In this document: positions 19,235-27,120 of the stretch, piece after piece
Layout of the letters: each line of letters opens with the position of its first letter
Position numbering within the stretch: position 1 is the stretch's first letter
Source of the DNA: Streptomyces rugosispiralis
GTDB lineage: Bacteria > Actinomycetota > Actinomycetes > Streptomycetales > Streptomycetaceae
Direction: 5' to 3'
Length of the DNA stretch: 64,000 nt
NCBI RefSeq assembly: GCF_024505145.1
Contig: NZ_JANIAA010000025.1
Location: forward strand, 62,001 to 126,000
Notes under the pieces: model-generated
Databases searched by the model: none
The model's input: the letters and a program-made list of their open reading frames with translations, nothing else
What the model was told of the DNA's origin: nothing
Program-made: the position numbers and the translations under genes

Positions 19235-19603
19235 TCAGGGATGGATCAGGCAGAAGGGGTGCCCCGCCGGGTCGGCGAAGACGCGGAAGTCCCGCTTCCC
19301 GCCCTCGTCGTCGAGGTCCAGCGCCCGAGCCCCCAGCGCCAGCACCCGCTCCTGCGCCGCTGCCATATCGGCCACCCGCAGATCGAAGTGCAGCTGCTGC
19401 GACTCCTTCGCCGACGGCCAGCTCGGCGCGACGAAGCCGGGCGCCTCCTGGAAGGCCAGTCGCGCCCCGTCTGGCAGGCGGAGATCGACCCAGGACTTCC
19501 CCTCGTTCTTGATCTCACCGCCCAGCACCTGCTGGTAGAAGTGGGCCAGCGCGGTGGGGTCGGGGCAGTCGATCGCGGTGACGTCCAGTTTGGCGATGGG
19601 CAT
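19235..19603 (-). CDS. VOC (glyoxalase/bleomycin-resistance fold) protein
   Basis: 122 residues with two paired beta-alpha-beta modules: IDCPDPTALAHFYQQVLGG in the first, and VADMAAAQERVLALGA with FRVFADPAGHPFCLI in the second. These are typical of small actinobacterial VOC proteins. The specific substrate cannot be deduced. GAGGAGGA precedes the ATG at 19603. Confidence 0.85.
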   Translation of the reverse strand: MPIAKLDVTAIDCPDPTALAHFYQQVLGGEIKNEGKSWVDLRLPDGARLAFQEAPGFVAPSWPSAKESQQLHFDLRVADMAAAQERVLALGARALDLDDEGGKRDFRVFADPAGHPFCLIHP

Positions 19604-19696
19604 GGCTCCTCCTCGGGTCCCGTCCCGGGTTGACCGAACGGGCCCCGTCAAACGGGGAGCCTCACACCCCGTGAATCAGAGGGTCTTGCGGCGGCC

Positions 19697-21037
19697 TCAC
19701 GCCATCGGGCGCCCGAGCGCCCGGTAGGTCCACCCGGCATCCCGCCAGACGTCGGGGTCCAGCGCGTTGCGCCCGTCGAGGATGCGGCGCTCGGCGACGA
19801 CCGCGCCGAGGCTCGCCGGGTCCAGCTCCCGGAACTCGCGCCACTCGGTGAGGTGCAGCACCGCATGGGCGCCCTCCGCCGCCGCGGCCGCGGTCGGGGC
19901 GTAGGCGAGGGTCGGGAAGAGGGCTCGGGCGTTCTCCATGCCCTTGGGGTCGAAGACGGTCACCTGGGCGCCCTGGAGCTGTATCTGACCGGCCACATTG
20001 AGCGCGGGGGAGTCCCGGACGTCGTCGGAGTCCGGCTTGAAGGTCGCGCCCAGCACCGCGACCCGCTTGCCCAGGAAGGCGCCGCCGACGGCCTCGCGGG
20101 CCAGCTCGACCATATGGCCCCGGCGCCGCATGTTGATCGAGTCGACCTCGCGGAGGAAGGTCAGCGCCTGGTCGGCGCCGAGCTCACCGGCCCGCGCCAT
20201 GAAGGCCCGGATGTCCTTCGGCAGGCAGCCGCCGCCGAAGCCGATCCCGGCCCGCAGGAACTTCTTGCCGATGCGCTCGTCGTAGCCGATGGCCTCGGCG
20301 AGCTTGACCACATCGCCGCCCGCGGCCTCGCAGACCTCGGCCATCGCGTTGATGAACGAGATCTTGGTCGCCAGGAAGGAGTTGGCCGCGACCTTCACCA
20401 GCTCGGCGGTCGGGAAGTCGGTCACCACGAACGGCGAGCCCTCGCCGATGGGCGTCTGGTACACCTCGCGCAGCAGCTTCTCGGCCCGGTCGCCCGCGAC
20501 GCCGACCACGATCCGGTCCGGGTGCAGGGTGTCCTGGACGGCGAACCCCTCGCGCAGGAACTCCGGGTTCCAGGCGAGCTCCGCGTCCGCCCCCACCGGG
20601 GCCAGCTCGGCCAGCCGGGCCGCGAGCAGATCGGCGCTGCCGACCGGCACCGTGGACTTGCCCACGACCAGCGCGGGGCGGCGCAGATGCGGGGCAAGCG
20701 ACTCCACCGCGGAGTTCACGTAGCTCATGTCACAGGCGTACTCGCCGTGCTTCTGCGGGGTGTTCACGCAGATGAAGTGGATGTCGCCGAACTCCCCGGC
20801 CTCCTCGTAGGAGGTGGTGAAGCGCAGCCGCCCGCTGGACCCCTCGATCCCCGCGGTGTGCCGCCGCAGCAGGTCCTCCAGTCCGGGCTCGTACATCGGC
20901 ACCCGGCCCTGGGCGAGCATCGCGATCTTCTCGGGCACGACATCGAGGCCCAGCACCTCGAAGCCCAGCTCAGCCATGGCCGCTGCGTGGGTGGCGCCGA
21001 GGTAGCCGGTGCCGATCACAGTGATCTTGAGGGCCAT
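19697..21037 (-). CDS. UDP-glucose 6-dehydrogenase
   Basis: 446 residues. An N-terminal Rossmann fold (VIGTGYLGATHAA) precedes a dimerisation region and the catalytic Cys271 in GFGGGCLPKD; a C-terminal UDP-binding domain has FKPDSDDVRDSPAL. It oxidises UDP-glucose to UDP-glucuronate for glycan precursors, in keeping with the surface-glycan genes elsewhere in the window. It is divergent from the acyl-CoA dehydrogenase gene. Confidence 0.94.
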   Translation of the reverse strand: MALKITVIGTGYLGATHAAAMAELGFEVLGLDVVPEKIAMLAQGRVPMYEPGLEDLLRRHTAGIEGSSGRLRFTTSYEEAGEFGDIHFICVNTPQKHGEYACDMSYVNSAVESLAPHLRRPALVVGKSTVPVGSADLLAARLAELAPVGADAELAWNPEFLREGFAVQDTLHPDRIVVGVAGDRAEKLLREVYQTPIGEGSPFVVTDFPTAELVKVAANSFLATKISFINAMAEVCEAAGGDVVKLAEAIGYDERIGKKFLRAGIGFGGGCLPKDIRAFMARAGELGADQALTFLREVDSINMRRRGHMVELAREAVGGAFLGKRVAVLGATFKPDSDDVRDSPALNVAGQIQLQGAQVTVFDPKGMENARALFPTLAYAPTAAAAAEGAHAVLHLTEWREFRELDPASLGAVVAERRILDGRNALDPDVWRDAGWTYRALGRPMA

Positions 21038-21152
21038 GCAGTGCTCCAGAACGGTCGATCGCAGATGCGGTGCCTGAGCATAGTCGGGACCCGAGGACGG
21101 GCTCAGCCGACTCTGTCAGGTAGCTCACGTATACCTATCGAGGCGTCGCCCC

Positions 21153-21181
21153 TAGAATTCAGTTACTTAACGGTAGTTAGC
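21153..21181 (+). promoter_or_regulatory. Candidate promoter/operator of the acyl-CoA dehydrogenase gene
   Basis: TAGAAT at 21153-21158 is a good -10. It is followed by AT-rich TTACTTAACGGTAGTTA at 21163-21179, around the expected transcription start, unusual in this GC-rich setting and compatible with a TetR-family operator. No convincing -35 was seen. Confidence 0.35.
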
Positions 21182-21202
21182 GCTCTATGGGGAGTGAGAG
21201 GC

Positions 21203-22378
21203 TTGGCGTCCTCGGTGAACGACTTCGACCTGTACCGGCCGTCCGAAGAGCACGACATGCTCCGGGACGCCGTCCGCTCTCTCGCCGAGGCGAAGATAGC
21301 CCCCTATGCCGCCGAGGTCGACGAGGCGGCCCGGTTCCCCCAGGAGGCGCTGGACGCCCTGGTCGCGAACGATCTCCACGCGGTGCACGTCCCCGAGTCC
21401 TACGGCGGCTCGGGCGCGGACGCGCTGGCCACGGTGATCGTCATCGAGGAGGTCGCCCGGGTCTGCGCCTCCTCCTCCCTGATCCCCGCGGTCAACAAGC
21501 TGGGCTCGCTGCCGGTCATCCTCTCCGGCTCCGAGGAGCTGAAGAAGAGGTACCTGGCCCCGCTCGCCAAGGGCGACGCGATGTTCTCGTACTGCCTCTC
21601 CGAGCCGGACGCGGGCTCGGACGCGGCGGGGATGAAGACCAAGGCGGTCCGTGACGGCGACTTCTACGTGCTCAACGGCGTCAAGCGCTGGATCACCAAC
21701 GCCGGCGTCTCCGAGTACTACACGGTGATGGCCGTCACCGACCCCGAGAAGCGCTCCAAGGGCATCTCCGCCTTCGTCGTCGAGAAGTCCGACCCGGGCG
21801 TCTCCTTCGGCGCCCCGGAGAAGAAGCTCGGCATCAAGGGCTCGCCGACCCGCGAGGTCTACCTCGACAACGTCCGCATCCCGGCCGACCGGATGATCGG
21901 CGCCGAGGGCACCGGCTTCGCCACCGCCATGAAGACCCTCGACCACACCCGGATCACCATCGCCGCCCAGGCCCTCGGCATCGCCCAGGGCGCGCTGGAC
22001 TACGCCAAGGGGTACGTCCAGGAGCGCAAGCAGTTCGGCAAGCCGATCGGCGACTTCCAGGGCGTCCAGTTCATGCTCGCCGACATGGCGATGAAGCTGG
22101 AGGCCGCCCGGCAGCTCACCTACGCGGCGGCGGCCCGGTCCGAGCGGGTGGCCCTCGGCGGCGGCAAGGAGGACCTGACGTTCTTCGGCGCCGCGGCCAA
22201 GTGCTACGCCTCCGACGCCGCGATGGAGATCACCACGGACGCCGTCCAGCTGCTCGGCGGCTACGGCTACACCCGTGACTACCCGCTCGAGCGGATGATG
22301 CGCGACGCCAAGATCACGCAGATTTATGAGGGCACGAACCAGGTGCAGCGCATCGTGATGGCGCGCAACCTTCCGTAG
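21203..22378 (+). CDS. Acyl-CoA dehydrogenase (host gene for the cassettes)
   Basis: 391 residues from a TTG with GGGGAG eight bases upstream; GTG 21215 is an alternative. FAD and substrate motifs are present: YCLSEPDAGSDAAGMKT, KRWITNAGVS, TRITIAAQALGIAQGALDYA, QLLGGYGYTRDYP and the C-terminal YEGTNQVQRIVMARNLP, whose Glu376 is the predicted catalytic base. It catalyses alpha-beta dehydrogenation of an acyl-CoA. Its last 64 bp, including that Glu codon, are repeated perfectly at 28697-28760 and with synonymous changes at 24442-24501, marking the 3' end as an integration site. Confidence 0.93.
   Translation: MASSVNDFDLYRPSEEHDMLRDAVRSLAEAKIAPYAAEVDEAARFPQEALDALVANDLHAVHVPESYGGSGADALATVIVIEEVARVCASSSLIPAVNKLGSLPVILSGSEELKKRYLAPLAKGDAMFSYCLSEPDAGSDAAGMKTKAVRDGDFYVLNGVKRWITNAGVSEYYTVMAVTDPEKRSKGISAFVVEKSDPGVSFGAPEKKLGIKGSPTREVYLDNVRIPADRMIGAEGTGFATAMKTLDHTRITIAAQALGIAQGALDYAKGYVQERKQFGKPIGDFQGVQFMLADMAMKLEAARQLTYAAAARSERVALGGGKEDLTFFGAAAKCYASDAAMEITTDAVQLLGGYGYTRDYPLERMMRDAKITQIYEGTNQVQRIVMARNLP
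22315..22378 (+). other. Attachment-site-like direct repeat, left copy (attL)
   Basis: A 64-bp sequence ending exactly at the TAG stop of the acyl-CoA dehydrogenase gene. It is identical at all 64 positions to 28697-28760. The identity stops immediately after the stop codon on the right, as expected where an element restores the end of its target gene. Confidence 0.8.
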
Positions 22379-22405
22379 AGCCTTTGCTGCGGGTCAGCGT
22401 CCCAG

Positions 22406-22449
22406 GGCGTCTTCGATTGCCTGCCCCGCGGCAGGCAATCGAAGACGCC
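22406..22449. terminator. Perfect 20-bp hairpin just after attL
   Basis: Arms 22406-22425 and 22430-22449 are perfectly complementary around CCGC. It lies 28 bases after the dehydrogenase stop, inside cassette A. It probably ends host-gene transcription and insulates the cassette; a role in recombination is possible. Confidence 0.7.
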
Positions 22450-22602
22450 AGAGTCACCGTGCCCTAGCGGCGGTCCACTCCCGTTCAACCTGCCTTCGTA
22501 AGCTGGTCTTTGAGCGTCCCCCTGTTGAGCGCCACGCGGTGGCGTGAGCGATCGCGGGGCAAGAAGGGACAGGCCAGTGACAACGGTCGCGGAAGCGCAG
22601 AG

Positions 22603-23520
22603 ATGACACCCCGGTTCCTGTGGCTGGACCTGACACGGAAGTGCCAGCTCCGCTGCACGCACTGCTACAACTCATCCGGGCCCGACGGTACCCACGGTGC
22701 CATGGCCCGCGACGACTGGATCAGCGTCCTGGACCAGGCCGCACGCCTGGGCGTCCGCAGCGTTCAGTTCATCGGCGGCGAGCCGACCGTGCACCCTCAC
22801 GCCGCCACCCTTGCCGAGCACGCGCTGGTCCTCGGCCTGCACGTCGAGATCTTTAGCAATCTCGTCCACATCGCGGCGGAGTGGTGGACGCTCCTTCAGC
22901 GAGAAGGGGGCGGCCTTGCCACGTCGTACTACTCGGACCAGGCTGCGGACCACAATGCGATGACCGGCCGCCCCAGCCATGCCCGGACGCGGAAGAACAT
23001 CGCGAAAGCCGTTCGACTGGGCATCCCGCTGCGTGTGGGGGTCATCGGCGATAGCGAGGAGACCATCGACGCGGCCCGGCGTGATCTTGAGGCCTTGGGC
23101 GTGACGAGGATCGGTGTGGATTACGTTCGCCCCTTCGGACGGGGTGGGCAGGGCCAGGACTCGGACGCATCTGGGCTCTGCGGCCGATGCGGCTCCGGCA
23201 GAGCTGCCATCGGCCCTGGTGGCGAGGTTTCCCCGTGCGTCTTCTCAGGTTGGATGAGCGTAGGGAACGTTCAGGAAGACGCCTTGGCCGCCATCCTCGG
23301 CAGCGCTGCCATGACCGAGGCGAACGTGGCGATCCGCAGCGCGGTCCGCACTCGGCCCGAGCTGCAATGCGAGCCCCAAAGCTGCTATCCCGACCAGAGC
23401 CCTTGTTACCCTGCCCAAACCCCCTGCGCCCCCCAAGGACAAGTGCCTGCCGCATGCGGCCCTGATGATCAGGAATGCAGCCCAGGCAGTCCGTCCACCT
23501 ACTGCAACCCAAGGAGATAG
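22603..23520 (+). CDS. Radical SAM protein with SPASM-like region and Cys/Pro-rich tail (cassette A)
   Basis: 305 residues. The SAM [4Fe-4S] motif is C14-QLR-C18-TH-C21, followed by FIGGEPTVHP (the GGE motif). A SPASM-like region has LCGRCGSG and SPCVFSGWMSVGNV. The last 50 residues hold repeated Cys-x-Pro units (CYPDQSPCYPAQTPC). Proteins of this class use SAM-derived radicals, often to modify peptides. The ATG at 22603 has GGAAG seven bases upstream. A nine-codon GTG frame at 22577 ends by overlapping this ATG, either a coupling leader or a displaced start. Substrate unknown; a paralogue lies at 32375-33262. Confidence 0.85.
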   Translation: MTPRFLWLDLTRKCQLRCTHCYNSSGPDGTHGAMARDDWISVLDQAARLGVRSVQFIGGEPTVHPHAATLAEHALVLGLHVEIFSNLVHIAAEWWTLLQREGGGLATSYYSDQAADHNAMTGRPSHARTRKNIAKAVRLGIPLRVGVIGDSEETIDAARRDLEALGVTRIGVDYVRPFGRGGQGQDSDASGLCGRCGSGRAAIGPGGEVSPCVFSGWMSVGNVQEDALAAILGSAAMTEANVAIRSAVRTRPELQCEPQSCYPDQSPCYPAQTPCAPQGQVPAACGPDDQECSPGSPSTYCNPRR

Positions 23521-23527
23521 CGTCCTG

Positions 23528-24322
23528 ATGCCTCTCGATCCCGGCCCCGGGTTCAGGGCGTTGATCAGGCCGTACACGGGCCAGGTGACCCGTATCGGTC
23601 CGCCTGACGGGCACGGGTTCAGCACGGATCTCCTTGCCGTCGTCGATTGCGAGAACGGGCCCTTCTTCGTCAAGGCGATGAAGAACCGCCCCGGTGGTCG
23701 GCGTGATCAGATGGTGCGGGAGAAGGTGATCAACCCGTTCGTTCGATCGGTCGCCCCGGCCCTGCTCTGGTCAGTTGAAGACGAGGAATGGATCGTCCTC
23801 GGGTTCGAGTTGGTCAAGGGACGAGAGACCGACTTCACGCCTGCCTCAGCAGACCTGCCGGTGGTTGTGGATCTTCTCAATCGCATCCACGACATGGAGC
23901 TTCCGAGGGTCGTCCGGGGCTGGACAGAGACCAGGTGGGACTGGTTCGCCGACAGGGGCGCTCCAGCCCTGTTCCGGGGCGACACGCTCCTCCACGCGGA
24001 TATCAACCCGAGCAACCTGCTTATCGGCCAGCGGTCCTGGGTCGTGGACTGGTCTTGGCCGACCAGGGGCGCGGCGTTCATCGATCCGGCCATGCTCGTG
24101 GTGCAGCTCGTTGCCGCCGACCACACGCCGGAGAGTGCTGAGTCGTGGGTGTCCACATGCGCGGCCTGGGCGAACGCCGACCCGAAGGCCATCGACGCCT
24201 TCGCGGTGGCCTACGCCCGTATGAACCGCCACAGGGCTCTTCGAAGGCCCGGAGAGCGGTGGCTGGCTGCCATGGCTGAGGCAACTGAGGCGTGGGCCAC
24301 ACACCGAGGCGTGTACCTGTGA
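23528..24322 (+). CDS. APH/choline-kinase-fold phosphotransferase (cassette A)
   Basis: 264 residues with the aminoglycoside-phosphotransferase fold: an N-lobe lysine in GPFFVKAMKN, the Brenner motif H156-A-D158-INPSNLLI and a following WVVDWSWP that supplies the metal-binding Asp. The nearest true aminoglycoside-resistance features cannot be judged. Because it follows the radical SAM gene by 7 bp, it more likely acts on the same small molecule or peptide. AAGGAG lies about 12 bases upstream. Confidence 0.8.
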   Translation: MPLDPGPGFRALIRPYTGQVTRIGPPDGHGFSTDLLAVVDCENGPFFVKAMKNRPGGRRDQMVREKVINPFVRSVAPALLWSVEDEEWIVLGFELVKGRETDFTPASADLPVVVDLLNRIHDMELPRVVRGWTETRWDWFADRGAPALFRGDTLLHADINPSNLLIGQRSWVVDWSWPTRGAAFIDPAMLVVQLVAADHTPESAESWVSTCAAWANADPKAIDAFAVAYARMNRHRALRRPGERWLAAMAEATEAWATHRGVYL

Positions 24323-24373
24323 ACCAGGTGATCGGCGGTGACTCGTGGCCTGTGCGGACGGGTAAGTGAGCAC

Positions 24374-24441
24374 GGGGAAATCCTGGAGGATGCCCTCTGG
24401 GGGGCGTATGCGCAGGCCAGAGCCGGGTGATGGGTAAAACA
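24374..24441. other. Right-end motif of cassette A
   Basis: GGGGAAATCCTGG at 24374-24386, then CCCTCTGGGGGG and GGGTAAAACA leading into the middle att copy. The same order occurs before the right att copy (28628-28700). In integrating elements such conserved sequence next to att is where recombinase arm sites lie. The rest of the gap 24323-24631 holds no gene. Confidence 0.5.
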
Positions 24442-24501
24442 CAGATCTACGAGGGCACCAACCAGGTCCAGCGCATCGTGATGGCCAGGAACCTCCCCTA
24501 G
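24442..24501 (+). other. Attachment-site-like repeat, middle copy (divergent)
   Basis: A 60-bp sequence differing from the other copies at nine positions, all silent: it still encodes QIYEGTNQVQRIVMARNLP and stop. The longest run shared with the outer copies is 17 bp (CAGCGCATCGTGATGGC, 24469-24485), a candidate crossover core. It is not fused to any dehydrogenase reading frame. Confidence 0.75.
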
Positions 24502-24590
24502 CAGGGTTACTGCCCAGTCCGTGAAGTGGCCCACCCCTCTCAACCGATCCAACAACCCCTTCCGTGCTCTCCTCTGACCAACCAAAGAAA

Positions 24591-24622
24591 GTGCCCCGGC
24601 CGGAGTTATCCGGTCGGGGCAC
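24591..24622. terminator. Terminator after the XRE regulator gene
   Basis: GTGCCCCG pairs with CGGGGCAC, extended by CCGG/CCGG, just past the leftward stop at 24632. Confidence 0.7.
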
Positions 24623-24631
24623 GCGCATTTC

Positions 24632-25972
24632 TCAGTCCAGCAGCGAGGCAGGCATGACCATTCGTGCGCGGTCATTCAGGTCGCGGGCGGCATGATTCTT
24701 TAGGTGCGGTTTGATCAGTTTCAGCATGCTTTGCATTCGCTGATCGGCCCTCCCTGATTGGACTAGCGGGTAGTCGTCAAGCGCGCTGTGCCAAGTGGCG
24801 CATGCTGCTTCCACGTGTCCTATAGCGATTTGCCGTTCGGCCAGAATGGCCCGCTCCTTGACGCGAGTGCGCCGATAAACGTCATACCTCAATCGGTCTG
24901 ATTGCTTCATTGCTTCGACTGCACCAGTCACATCACCGAGCTCATAGCGAACCTGGCTGGTGTGATAGTTCAAGGCCGCCGGATCATATGACCCGAATGC
25001 TTTCTGTTGAGACTCGGCCTTATCCATAGCAATTTCTGCTTCCCGAAGGTACATGAGAGCCTTGGTCTTTTCGCCAATCTGCGCCGAAGCGTGCGCCTGT
25101 TGACCAGCGAGAAATGCCCGCATCCTGGGACCGGCCTTGGGGGACGCAGCAGCAGCGGCATCGGCAAGCCGCATCGCGGTCCTGCCATGCCCTAGATCGA
25201 CTGCCTGGACGCTCATACCTCGCAGCGTGGTGCAATAGGTTAGGTGATCCTCTGAGGCTCCAGCCAACTCCAAAGCCTTCAAGTAATATTTCTGAGCCAG
25301 TCCGTGAACCCCTTCATCCACAGCCATGTACCCGGTGAGGTAACACAGATCCGACGCAGCCGACATCATCGCTTTGCGGACTTCTTCTGTGGCGTCGGCT
25401 CGAAGGTACGGAGCCACCGTATTGACAAGGAAAGCTGCGGCCATGGGGCGTGCGTGTCGGCCACCGAACTGATCATCAAGCTCTGAGATCCGTTCGGTCA
25501 TGGCCACGACCGTATGGACGTCAGGCATCCCTATGCGCTGCACTTGCCCTGTCTGAATGGCTTCCATCCGGCCTGCAACGTCCGGCCAGTTGGGCACAGT
25601 CAACGCGACAGAGAAGAGGCTCACGCCAAGGACACTGCGGCGCGAAGGGTCCATGTCCCGCCTCCCCAAGTCGATCAACGCCTCAACGGTACTCGGGCGT
25701 GCGTTCGACTCGTTGGCAGGCAGGGGGAATCCTGCCTCAGCGTGCGTGATCGGTCGGCCCAGCTTCCGGGCGAACGCCTCCAAGATCAGCGGTCGGGCAG
25801 CCTCTTTCGGCATGTGCCCCTTAAGCCACTGATGGGCGGACGGCTCCCGGTACTTCTGTGGCGTTCCGCGTTCGGTGCCGATGCGGTTGACCTCCTGGAC
25901 GAGCTGCCGCAGCGTCCACCCGGTCTCTTGGAACAGCCGTTCCAGGCCCTCGTTCGGCTCCCGCTCACTCAC
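24632..25972 (-). CDS. XRE-type regulator with TPR-like C-terminal region (cassette B)
   Basis: 446 residues. The N-terminal 80 residues form a divergent helix-turn-helix (LRQLVQEVNRIG and SAHQWLKGHMP). A helical region of about 300 residues with alternating Ala/Leu repeats (CTTLRGMSVQAVDLGHGRTA, KTKALMYLREAEIAMDKAES) is typical of TPR repeats. Streptomyces regulators of this plan often sense small ligands or peptides. It is divergent from the tiny-gene chain and probably controls it. A related-plan but different-sequence regulator is in the third island (34137-35366). Confidence 0.82.
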   Translation of the reverse strand: MSEREPNEGLERLFQETGWTLRQLVQEVNRIGTERGTPQKYREPSAHQWLKGHMPKEAARPLILEAFARKLGRPITHAEAGFPLPANESNARPSTVEALIDLGRRDMDPSRRSVLGVSLFSVALTVPNWPDVAGRMEAIQTGQVQRIGMPDVHTVVAMTERISELDDQFGGRHARPMAAAFLVNTVAPYLRADATEEVRKAMMSAASDLCYLTGYMAVDEGVHGLAQKYYLKALELAGASEDHLTYCTTLRGMSVQAVDLGHGRTAMRLADAAAAASPKAGPRMRAFLAGQQAHASAQIGEKTKALMYLREAEIAMDKAESQQKAFGSYDPAALNYHTSQVRYELGDVTGAVEAMKQSDRLRYDVYRRTRVKERAILAERQIAIGHVEAACATWHSALDDYPLVQSGRADQRMQSMLKLIKPHLKNHAARDLNDRARMVMPASLLD

Positions 25973-26080
25973 GACACGCTCAACTCCCCGGCTAAAGCAG
26001 GCGCTTAAAGCTCTTGAAAACTGCCGCTCTTGCCACGGTATCGCGATGCGTAGTGGAGCGGTTGCCTAGAGCGAGAAGGA

Positions 26081-26109
26081 CCCCCGCAACCGTGCGACCG
26101 GTCCGGGGG
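26081..26109. terminator. 5'-leader hairpin before the tiny-gene chain
   Basis: CCCCCG at 26081-26086 pairs with CGGGGG at 26104-26109, with partial inner pairing ACCG/CGGT. It lies 30 bases before the start at 26139, so it may be an attenuator or insulate the chain. The rest of 25973-26138 contains TTGAAA and TTGCCA hexamers but no convincing promoter. Confidence 0.4.
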
Positions 26110-26138
26110 CATGGCCAACGCTACGAAGGAGCGTCAAC

Positions 26139-26420
26139 ATGAGAGAGCGTATCGCCCGATCCATGAGGCCGTGGCTGCGGAGGTTATTCCCCGCCACCGG
26201 TCGCCATCGGACAGTCGATACCTCAAGGTTCGCACCGGCACCCGCTGCCGTGCCCCTACCCGCCCCGGCCTGCGTGCCTGTCTGTAACGCAGACACGCCC
26301 ACGCTTCAGCTCCCGCGCATCGCGGCCGGAGAACGTTTCCCGATCGCTTGGGACACCGACCCCGTGCCGTTGTACGTCCTGCGGCACGAGCGGCAGCGAG
26401 CCTCGGGGATCTCGCGGTGA
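26139..26420 (+). CDS. Small basic protein, first of a four-gene chain
   Basis: 93 residues, rich in Arg, Pro and Ala. An amphipathic Arg-rich N-terminus (MRERIARSMRPWLRRLF) is followed by a Pro/Ala stretch with two cysteines (PACVPVCNADTP) and a C-terminal YVLRHERQR. GAAGGAG lies about eight bases before the ATG. Its stop overlaps the next start as GTGA. No family or function was recognised. Confidence 0.65.
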   Translation: MRERIARSMRPWLRRLFPATGRHRTVDTSRFAPAPAAVPLPAPACVPVCNADTPTLQLPRIAAGERFPIAWDTDPVPLYVLRHERQRASGISR

Positions 26421-26563
26421 GCGCGATCGAGCCTCCAGCCCAACCGCAGGAGGCACAGCAAGGCCCGCCCAAGCCCCCGACTCAGCAGGAGTTGGACGAG
26501 CGTGCGGACGCCCTGAATCAGAGGATTGACAAGCACCTTGGGCGCGACGGGCTGACCCGATGA
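26417..26563 (+). CDS. Tiny protein of 48 residues, chain gene 2
   Basis: Starts at a GTG overlapping the previous stop and ends overlapping the next ATG. The N-terminal half is Pro/Gln-rich; the C-terminal half is a charged helix (ELDERADALNQRIDKHLG). Support is the double overlap rather than homology. Function unknown. Confidence 0.55.
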   Translation: MSAIEPPAQPQEAQQGPPKPPTQQELDERADALNQRIDKHLGRDGLTR

Positions 26564-26721
26564 CCTCATGTGCCACGTGCGCCCGGCTGAAGCAGGAGAA
26601 GGCCAAGGCCATGGAAGCCGGTGACTATCGGCTGGCCGCCGATCTTGAACTGAAGATCCGGCACCATCCGGACGGTCACACGATGCCTCCGTTCGGACCT
26701 CGATGGGGGTGGATCGGGTGA
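26560..26721 (+). CDS. Tiny CxxC protein of 53 residues, chain gene 3
   Basis: ATG overlaps the previous TGA (ATGA), and the stop overlaps the next GTG. The product begins MTSCATCARLKQEKAKAMEA, giving a CxxC pair near the N-terminus, then a helical region with GDYRLAADLELKIRHH and a Trp-rich C-terminus (PRWGWIG). CxxC could bind metal or act in redox chemistry. Unknown family. Confidence 0.55.
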   Translation: MTSCATCARLKQEKAKAMEAGDYRLAADLELKIRHHPDGHTMPPFGPRWGWIG

Positions 26722-26963
26722 ACGAGCCGACGCCGTACAACGGGCCCCAGCCGGGCGAGGAGGCTTACGACGCCGCCACGGGACGTCTGGGCGTTCTTCA
26801 AGCCGTCTGTGACATCGATGAACTCATCTTCGATCACCAGATGCCGGGCCCACTCATCGCGTTCCTCCGCCCCCAGAGGGGCGGACAGGAGTGGATGACT
26901 GACTCCAGGAACGTCAAGTTCCCCAACGAGGCACGGCCGCATCCCGACTCCAGCGGCGAGTAG
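26718..26963 (+). CDS. 'LRPxxGGxEW' small protein, chain gene 4
   Basis: 81 residues from GTG 26718 (overlapping stop); ATG 26703 would add five residues. It carries AYDAATGRLGVLQAV and later FLRPQRGGQEW, the same two blocks as in 33646-34081 of the third island (NGRIGVVARV and LRPPGGGREW). These small proteins accompany XRE/TPR regulators here; their function is unknown. Confidence 0.62.
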   Translation: MNEPTPYNGPQPGEEAYDAATGRLGVLQAVCDIDELIFDHQMPGPLIAFLRPQRGGQEWMTDSRNVKFPNEARPHPDSSGE

Positions 26964-27029
26964 CCCTGACGCATCCCATGACTCCACCCGCCGGACGGTG
27001 TTGATTCCCGCCTGGTGGGTGGGTGAGCC

Positions 27030-27075
27030 CCCGCCCCGATCGTGCGCAACAGGAAGGGCTAGCGGTCGGGGCGGG
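27030..27075. terminator. Terminator-like hairpin between tiny-gene chain and next gene
   Basis: A perfect 10-bp stem (CCCGCCCCGA with TCGGGGCGGG) around a 26-base loop, 46 bases before the next start. It may also regulate the downstream gene. Confidence 0.55.
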
Positions 27076-27120
27076 TCAGCAAGTGCCATGCACCACTTCA
27101 ACCAGGGAGGGATCACAGCA

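Larger units (their letters stand above)
22379..24501. mobile_element. Cassette A: recombinase-less insertion bounded by att-like repeats
   Basis: 2.1 kb between the left and middle att-like copies. It contains only a radical SAM gene and an APH-fold kinase gene. No integrase, excisionase, replication or transfer gene is visible. Its right end shares GGGGAAATCCTGG and a GTAAA-(A/G)CAC context with the right end of cassette B. The inferred nature is a non-autonomous integrated cassette or a decayed element. Confidence 0.65.

Noticed and set aside
19853..21202. A very long upward extension of the acyl-CoA dehydrogenase frame (841 residues) into the opposite-strand UDP-glucose dehydrogenase gene
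   Set aside because: The extension is the shadow of a convincing gene on the other strand; homology to dehydrogenases begins only after 21203.
23528..24322. Aminoglycoside-resistance gene
   Set aside because: The fold and Brenner motif fit, but nothing indicates an antibiotic substrate and the gene is coupled to a radical SAM gene, so only an APH-fold kinase is called.
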